Shown here: one piece after another, positions 59,115 to 64,000 of the stretch
How positions within the stretch are numbered: position 1 is the first letter of the stretch
How the letters are laid out: each line of letters opens with the position of its first letter
NCBI RefSeq assembly: GCF_041200175.1
Contig: NZ_CP165727.1
Span: 1,860,001-1,924,000, forward strand
From: Streptomyces sp. R33
Lineage (GTDB): Bacteria > Actinomycetota > Actinomycetes > Streptomycetales > Streptomycetaceae
DNA length: 64,000 nucleotides
Direction of reading: 5' to 3'
Translations under genes and position numbers: made by a program
The notes under the pieces: generated by a model
What the model was told of the DNA's origin: nothing
The model's database searches: none
The model's input: only the letters and a program-made list of their open reading frames with translations

Positions 59115-59890
59115 TTGAGCCTGCTGGAGGCCAGGATCGACACCAGGTGCAGCACCGTCTGGAGCATGGCGATGCCGGCGAGCACGGCGACGCCGAGCCG
59201 GGAGAAGAACAGGTCGCCCCGCATCTGGTCCAGGACGGCCAGCACCAGGATGAGCAGCGAGGCCTCGATGCCGAGGACGAGCCGGTGGAACTTCAGCGCG
59301 GACGCCGCCCGGCGGGCGAGCGCCATGCCGGAGGAGCGCGGCTCGGCGGCGGCCTCCGCGACGGGCTCCTTGCCGGTCTGGTGGCGGGCGACGCCGACCA
59401 GGTCGGTCTCGGCCTTGATCAGGATGGCGCCGAGGGCCGCGAGGGTGCCCAGGAAGGCCCACAGCCAGTCGATCCGCCCGGTGCCCCACAAGTCGCAGGC
59501 GCGCAGGCCGAAGCCGACGAGGACCGCTGCGTCGCAGAGGTACGCGCCCACCCGGTCCAGGTAGACCCCGGAGAGCGAGAACTGCTTCTTCCAGCGGGCG
59601 ACCTCGCCGTCGACGCAGTCGAGCAGCAGGTACATCTGGACGCAGACCACGCCGAGGACGGCGCCCCAGATGCCCGGCACGAGCAGCGCCGGGGCGGCCA
59701 GGACACCGGCGAGGGTCATCACGTAGGTCAGCTGGTTGGGCGTGACCTTGGTGTTCACCAGGACGCGGGTGATGCGCAGGGAGATCTCGCGCATGTACAG
59801 GCGACCGCCCCAGTGCTCGCCACTGCGCCGGTCCTTGACGCCCGGCGGGTGAACGACGGGCCGGAGTTCAGCTACGGATGGTCTTGGCAT
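59111..59890 (-). CDS. CDP-alcohol phosphotransferase with altered catalytic motif
   Basis: A 259-aa integral membrane protein. The motif reads DCVDGEVARWKKQFSLSGVY then LDRVGAY; the fourth conserved Asp (expected three residues after D3) is Ala. The upstream LRITRVLVNTKVTPNQLTY resembles inositol-phosphodiester synthases. Such enzymes join a CDP-alcohol with a second alcohol. The start ATG at 59890 lies 23 bp inside the dehydrogenase gene. Confidence 0.85.
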   Translation of the reverse strand: MPRPSVAELRPVVHPPGVKDRRSGEHWGGRLYMREISLRITRVLVNTKVTPNQLTYVMTLAGVLAAPALLVPGIWGAVLGVVCVQMYLLLDCVDGEVARWKKQFSLSGVYLDRVGAYLCDAAVLVGFGLRACDLWGTGRIDWLWAFLGTLAALGAILIKAETDLVGVARHQTGKEPVAEAAAEPRSSGMALARRAASALKFHRLVLGIEASLLILVLAVLDQMRGDLFFSRLGVAVLAGIAMLQTVLHLVSILASSRLK

Positions 59891-60929
59891 AGTCGGCGTA
59901 AGCGTCCCTGATCTCGGCTGCGGACAGATTGAGGTGCTCCAGGATCGTGAAGCGTCCCGGACGGGTCTGGGGGGCGTACTCGACGGCCGCGACGAACTCG
60001 TCCACGCTGAACCCGATCTCGGCGGGCAGCACGGGCAGCCCGTGGCCGCGCATCGACTCGACGAAGAGCCCGGACTGTTCCTTGGCGCCGCGCAGGTACA
60101 TCGCGAAGGCGGCGCCGATGCCGACCTGCTCGCCGTGGAGCGCGGAGCGTCCGGGGTAGAGCAGGTCGAAGGCGTGGCTGATCTCGTGGCAGGCGCCGGA
60201 CGCCGGCCGGGTGTCGCCGCTGATCGACATGGCGATGCCGGTGAGCACCAGGGACTCTGCGAGGACCGTGAGGAAGTCGTCGTCGCCGCAGCCGCCGGGG
60301 TGGCGCAGGACGGCCTCGCCGGCCGTACGGGCCATGGCGGCGGCCAGGCCGTCCACGGGCTCCCCGGTGATCTTGTGCGAGAGCTCCCAGTCGGCGATGG
60401 CCGAGATGTTGGAAAGCGCGTCACCGATGCCGGAGCGGACGAACCGCACCGGGGCCTCGCGGATCACGTCGAGGTCGATGACCATCGCGATCGGCGTGGG
60501 CACGCCGTAGGAGCCGCGGCCGTTGTCGTTGTCGAGCGTGGCCACCGGCGAGCAGATGCCGTCGTGGGCCAGGTTGGTGGCGACGGCCACCATGGGCAGC
60601 CCGACCCGCGCCGCGGCGTACTTGGCCACGTCGATGATCTTGCCGCCGCCCAGGCCGACGACGGCGTCGTAGCGACGGCCCTTTATGTCGTCGGCGAGCT
60701 TGACGGCGGAATCGATGGTGCCGTCGACGACCGGGTACCAGTCGGCGTGCGGCAGTACGGGTTCCAGCTTGGTGCGCAGCACCTGGCCGGAGCCGCCGCT
60801 GATCGCGATCGCCAGCTTCCCGGACGCCGAGATCCGCTGGTCGGCCAGGAGGCCGGCCAGGTCGTCCATGGCGCCGCGGGTGATGTCGACGACGACCGGG
60901 GAGGGGATGAGCCTCGTCAGTACTGGCAT
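59868..60929 (-). CDS. Glycerol-1-phosphate dehydrogenase-like (iron-containing ADH family)
   Basis: A 353-aa enzyme. VVGLGGGKIIDVAKYAA (NAD(P) binding), NLAHDGICSPVA (Asp), GACHEISHAFD (His) and LHGEQVGIGAAF (His) form the metal site of G1P dehydrogenases such as EgsA/AraM, which reduce dihydroxyacetone phosphate to sn-glycerol-1-phosphate. ATG at 60929 overlaps the upstream gene by 13 bp. The product could be activated by the neighbouring nucleotidyltransferase. Confidence 0.85.
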   Translation of the reverse strand: MPVLTRLIPSPVVVDITRGAMDDLAGLLADQRISASGKLAIAISGGSGQVLRTKLEPVLPHADWYPVVDGTIDSAVKLADDIKGRRYDAVVGLGGGKIIDVAKYAAARVGLPMVAVATNLAHDGICSPVATLDNDNGRGSYGVPTPIAMVIDLDVIREAPVRFVRSGIGDALSNISAIADWELSHKITGEPVDGLAAAMARTAGEAVLRHPGGCGDDDFLTVLAESLVLTGIAMSISGDTRPASGACHEISHAFDLLYPGRSALHGEQVGIGAAFAMYLRGAKEQSGLFVESMRGHGLPVLPAEIGFSVDEFVAAVEYAPQTRPGRFTILEHLNLSAAEIRDAYADYAKTIRS

Positions 60930-61669
60930 GCGATCGTCCGGCCCTTGGCGAGGTCGTCGTGGTTGTCGATCTCGACCCACTTGACGTCGCCGATGGGGGC
61001 CACGTCGATGACGAAGCCGTCGTTGACGAGCTGCTGGTAGCCGTCCTCGTAGTACAGGTCGGGGTCGCGCTCGAACGTGGTCTTCAGCGCCTCGGCCAGC
61101 GCCTCGGCGGCCTCCGGCTCGATGAGCGTGACGCCGATGTACTCGCCGGTGGCGTCGGACGGCTCCATGAGCTTGGTGATCTTCTGCACGCCCTTGGCGC
61201 CGTCGACGACGACCTTCATCTCCTCGTCGGCCAGGTTCTTGACCGTGTCGAGGGCGAGGATGATCTTCTGGCCGTTGCCGCGGGCGTCGAGCAGCGTCCG
61301 CTCGACGGAGACCGGGTGGACGGTGTCGCCGTTGGCGAGGATCACGCCCTGCTTCAGGACGTCACGCGCGCACCACAGGGAGTAGGCGTTGTTCCACTCC
61401 TCGGCCTTGTCGTTGTCGATCAGCGTGATCTTGACGCCGTACTTGGCCTCCAGGGCCTCCCGGCGCGCGTAGACGGCTTCCTTGCGGTAGCCGACGACGA
61501 TCGCGACCTCGGTGAGGCCGACCTCGGCGAAGTTGCCGAGGGTGAGGTCCAGCACGGTCAGGCTTTCCTCGTCGCCTTCGGGGCCGACGGGCACGAGGGC
61601 CTTGGGCAGGGTGTCGGTGTAGGGACGCAGGCGGCGTCCGGCACCGGCAGCGAGTACAAGGCCGATCAT
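60917..61669 (-). CDS. Sugar/alcohol-phosphate nucleotidyltransferase (phosphocholine-cytidylyltransferase-like)
   Basis: A 250-aa NTP transferase. N-terminal signature LVLAAGAGRRLRPYTDTLPK with the catalytic Lys, then ANGDTVHPV (metal Asp). NNAYSLWCAR and WVEIDNHDDL are typical of the phosphocholine or inositol-phosphate cytidylyltransferase branch. It probably makes the CDP-alcohol for the adjacent phosphotransferases. The ATG overlaps the upstream stop (ATGA). Confidence 0.88.
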   Translation of the reverse strand: MIGLVLAAGAGRRLRPYTDTLPKALVPVGPEGDEESLTVLDLTLGNFAEVGLTEVAIVVGYRKEAVYARREALEAKYGVKITLIDNDKAEEWNNAYSLWCARDVLKQGVILANGDTVHPVSVERTLLDARGNGQKIILALDTVKNLADEEMKVVVDGAKGVQKITKLMEPSDATGEYIGVTLIEPEAAEALAEALKTTFERDPDLYYEDGYQQLVNDGFVIDVAPIGDVKWVEIDNHDDLAKGRTIACQY

Positions 61670-63438
61670 GCTGGTTCTCCTTCGTCATGTACGGCGGGTG
61701 CCCCGGAGGAGACCCAGAAGCGGATGCTCTCCACGAGCACCACGAGTGCCACGAACACGGCCAGGGCCGTGAGCGCGACGGGGAACGCGTCACGGGGCAG
61801 GACGGCGGCCAGGACCACGGTCAGCAGGACCCGGCCCTCATGTCCGCCGATCGTCCACACCAGCCACCTCGGCGGTGCGCCGGAGCCGCCGCGGATGCGG
61901 TAGACCGTGTCGTAGTGATGGTAGGCGACCGCCGCGACCAGTCCGAATGCAGCCGGAAGGGCTCCGGGGACGTCCGCCTTGACAGCGAGCACCAGGACGG
62001 TCACGTACTCGGCGCACCGCAGCAGCGGCGGGACGAGCCAGTCCAGTGCCCCCTTGAGGGGGCGGGAGACGGCCGCGCCGGTGGCTATGGCGTAGAACAC
62101 CGCGGTCCCGACGAGCCAGGGCGCGCCGAACCCGCTGCGCAGGGCGCCGCCGACGATCAGCACGGCGGCGGCGAGGGTCATCAGCAGCGGGGCGACGGGA
62201 CGTCCCTTGGCCAGCGCTGCGGCGACCGAGGCCAGCGGGCCGGAGTCGGCGAGGTCGGCCAGCGCCTGGGCGGCCCGGTCGGTGCGCCTGGCCTTGCGGG
62301 TCAGCGAGCGGAGCACCCGGCCCGCGGTGGTGTAGAGGGCGCCGAAGGCGCAGCCGACGAGCAGGGCGTAGAACACGATCCGGGGGCTGGTGGCCGCGGT
62401 GAGCACCGCGATCATGGCCCAGCGCTCGCCGATCGGCAGGATGATCATCCGCCGGACCCAGACCGTCCAGCCGACGCTGTCGAGCTTGTCGGACAGGGCC
62501 GCGGTGGGACTCGTATTGGCCGTGGCGTCGTGGTTGGCCTCGTTGAAGGAGAAGTCCACGACATGGCGGCAGGTCATGAGGATCATCGCGCCGAGCGCGA
62601 GGGCCCAGACGTCGTCGCCGTTCCTGGCCGCGCCGAGGGCGAGGCCCGCGTAGAAGGAGTACTCCTTCGCGCGGTCGAAGGTCGCGTCGAGCCAGGCGCC
62701 CATCGTCGAGTACTGCAGCGAGTAGCGGGCGAGCTGCCCGTCCGTGCAGTCCAGGACGAAGGAGACGAGGAGGAGCACGCCGGCGGCGACGTAGCCCCAG
62801 CGCTCGCCGGTGGCGGCGCAGCCGGCCGCGATCAGCGCGGTGATCAGGGAGGCGGTGGTGACCTGGTTCGGGGTCAGACCGCGGCGCGCGCACCAGCGGG
62901 CGATGTAGCGCGAGTACGGGCTGATGAAGAAGGTGGTGAAGAACCCGTCGCGGGACTTCACGGCGGTGCGCAGGCGCACGGCCTCGTCGTCGACGGCGGC
63001 GACGGCGGCGTCCGCCGCGGCGCGCTCCGCGTCGGTGGCGGGGACGGCGGCGACCAGAGTGCCGAGCTCGGGGCGCTGGACGGTGGTCCCGGCGGCCTCG
63101 ACGGCGGCGGCGAGCCGGTCCGCGTACGGGCCGTCGCCCTCCGCCGGGAGGGAGGCTGCCTTGTCCAGGGCCGCCCGGGCGCCCGGCTGGACGGCGAGGG
63201 CGCCGGTCACGGCACAGGCGTCGAAGCGCGGGTCGGTCAGCGCGAGCCGCAGCGCGTGGACGTGCCCGACGAAGGCACTGTCGACGACGGCGACGCGCTG
63301 GTCGGCGGGTACGCCGGCCAGCACCGTGGCGGTGTCTTCAGGGCCGGCGGCCGGGCGGACGTCGAAGCCGAGGGAGCGCAGCTCGTCCGTGAGCGGTGAT
63401 CCGGGGACCGGCAGGCCGGTGAGGATGACGGTCGACAG
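61666..63438 (-). CDS. Large CDP-alcohol phosphotransferase fusion protein
   Basis: About 590 residues. An N-terminal Rossmann-like domain (about 1-190, STVILTGLPVPGSP) precedes a CDP-alcohol phosphotransferase domain with an intact motif (DCTDGQLARYSLQYSTMG, then AWLDATFD) and a C-terminal region of about 230 residues with more helices. The layout recalls fused inositol-phosphate cytidylyltransferase/phosphodiester synthases, though no nucleotidyltransferase signature is seen in the N-terminus. AAGGAG stands 9 bases before a CTG at 63438, the only start that keeps the N-terminal strand. The first GTG, at 63324, would drop 38 residues. Confidence 0.8.
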   Translation of the reverse strand: MSTVILTGLPVPGSPLTDELRSLGFDVRPAAGPEDTATVLAGVPADQRVAVVDSAFVGHVHALRLALTDPRFDACAVTGALAVQPGARAALDKAASLPAEGDGPYADRLAAAVEAAGTTVQRPELGTLVAAVPATDAERAAADAAVAAVDDEAVRLRTAVKSRDGFFTTFFISPYSRYIARWCARRGLTPNQVTTASLITALIAAGCAATGERWGYVAAGVLLLVSFVLDCTDGQLARYSLQYSTMGAWLDATFDRAKEYSFYAGLALGAARNGDDVWALALGAMILMTCRHVVDFSFNEANHDATANTSPTAALSDKLDSVGWTVWVRRMIILPIGERWAMIAVLTAATSPRIVFYALLVGCAFGALYTTAGRVLRSLTRKARRTDRAAQALADLADSGPLASVAAALAKGRPVAPLLMTLAAAVLIVGGALRSGFGAPWLVGTAVFYAIATGAAVSRPLKGALDWLVPPLLRCAEYVTVLVLAVKADVPGALPAAFGLVAAVAYHHYDTVYRIRGGSGAPPRWLVWTIGGHEGRVLLTVVLAAVLPRDAFPVALTALAVFVALVVLVESIRFWVSSGAPAVHDEGEPA

Positions 63439-63696
63439 ACGAACTCACTCCTTGCAGCGAACACTGGACGGCCGCCTGTTGGGGGCGGCGGCACGTCGGC
63501 AGAGGCTATCGGATGAGAGGAAGCCGGGGTTCACCACCCGTTTACTCCCCGATAAGCCGAATAATCCGGGGCCTCGGGCCCTGGCGCGATCATCATTGAC
63601 GATCACGTCCAGATACCACAAACCGCCGGGCGTCCGGCCAGGCCCGATCACACCGATCCGCCGCGTCCGCCGGAGCCCCTTCCCCAAGGGTTCACG
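63439..63696. promoter_or_regulatory. Divergent spacer, CDP-alcohol operon / GNAT gene
   Basis: A 258-bp gene-free region, with an AT-rich section (CGATCATCATTGACGATCAC near 63587-63606 holds the dyad GATCAT/GATCAC-like). It must contain the operon promoter. Two ribosome sites (AAGGAG for the CTG start; AAGGG for the TTG start) frame it. Confidence 0.4.
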
Positions 63697-64000
63697 TTGA
63701 CCGACACCACTGGTGACAAGAACCACGGTGACAAGAACAACACCGACAGCACCGAGAGGACAGACAGCGTCTGGCGCACCCGGCCCGAGACCGCGGCCGA
63801 CGCGGCCGCCGTACGCTCCGTCAACCTGGCGGCGTTCGAGACCCCGCTGGAGGCGGATCTCGTCGACGCGCTGCGCACGGACTCCTCCTGGCTGCCGGGA
63901 CTCTCGTACGTGGCCGAGGGCCCGGACGGCTCGGTGGCGGCGCACGCCCTGCTGACCCGCTGCGAGGTCGACGGGGTCCCGGCCCTCGCCCTGGCTCCGG
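63697..64000 (+). CDS. GNAT-family N-acetyltransferase, partial
   Basis: The first 101 residues run to the window end. After a charged, Asn/Thr-rich N-terminus (GDKNHGDKNNTDSTE), RTRPETAADAAAVRSVNLAAF begins a GNAT domain of the YhbS-like type. TTG start with AAGGG upstream. The acetyl-CoA-binding motif lies outside the window, so activity and substrate cannot be judged. Confidence 0.75.
   Translation, partial: MTDTTGDKNHGDKNNTDSTERTDSVWRTRPETAADAAAVRSVNLAAFETPLEADLVDALRTDSSWLPGLSYVAEGPDGSVAAHALLTRCEVDGVPALALAP

Overview
The window is high-GC actinobacterial chromosome, almost certainly Streptomyces: GC-rich third codon positions, frequent GTG and TTG starts, long chains of 4-bp stop/start overlaps, and Streptomyces-type loci (a 1,3,6,8-tetrahydroxynaphthalene synthase cluster, a conservon, a hopanoid cluster and matAB-like genes). 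No replication origin, CRISPR array or intact insertion sequence is seen.

Layout. 0-5 kb: end of a LysR regulator with a LysE-type exporter, a double-Nudix protein, an MFS exporter, and a secreted RTX-like repeat protein. 4.7-9.2 kb: a pigment cluster with rppA, a CYP158A2-like P450 and a cupin on one strand, and a second P450 translationally coupled to an acyl-CoA carboxylase epsilon-like peptide on the other. 9.2-12 kb: a VanW-domain protein and a YczE-type membrane protein. 12-18.5 kb: a compact export cassette of two NHLM-type ABC transporters (one with a C39 peptidase), an HlyD-like adaptor, and a short double-glycine peptide that lacks cysteine. 18.9-24.4 kb: acylphosphatase, then the matAB-like exopolysaccharide locus with a proline-rich membrane protein and a divergent GH16-like lipoprotein.

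24.4-35.1 kb looks like a worn accessory island. It holds orphan ORFs, an IS5-family transposase remnant and a frameshifted partner, an asparagine/aspartate catabolic operon (amidotransferase, FCD regulator, permease, asparaginase, aspartase), a LysR gene, an unknown 437-aa protein, an ArsR fragment fused end to end with a tyrosine-integrase fragment, paired 8-bp repeats, and tRNA-Pro(GGG).

35.2-45 kb: a split transketolase whose promoter carries a SoxR-type box and appears leaderless, an MmcQ/YjbR protein, a cvnABCD-GAF conservon, a metallo-hydrolase, an SGNH hydrolase, and a LysM/M23 peptidase under a probable ydaO-class (c-di-AMP) riboswitch. 45.4-46.3 kb: a tyrosine phosphatase. 46.3-56.1 kb: the hopanoid cluster hpnC-hpnD-hpnE-prenyl synthase-shc-hpnG-hpnH-aminotransferase, all on the minus strand. 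56.4-63.4 kb: a minus-strand operon with two CDP-alcohol phosphotransferases, a nucleotidyltransferase, a glycerol-1-phosphate dehydrogenase-like enzyme, a GT2 glycosyltransferase and a polysaccharide-type ABC exporter, suggesting a phosphodiester-linked envelope glycan or glycolipid. The window ends inside a GNAT acetyltransferase gene.

The best candidates for undescribed biology are the peptide-export cassette (12-18.4 kb), the CDP-alcohol operon (56-63 kb), the SoxR-boxed leaderless transketolase, and the second P450 of the rppA cluster with its degenerate I-helix.
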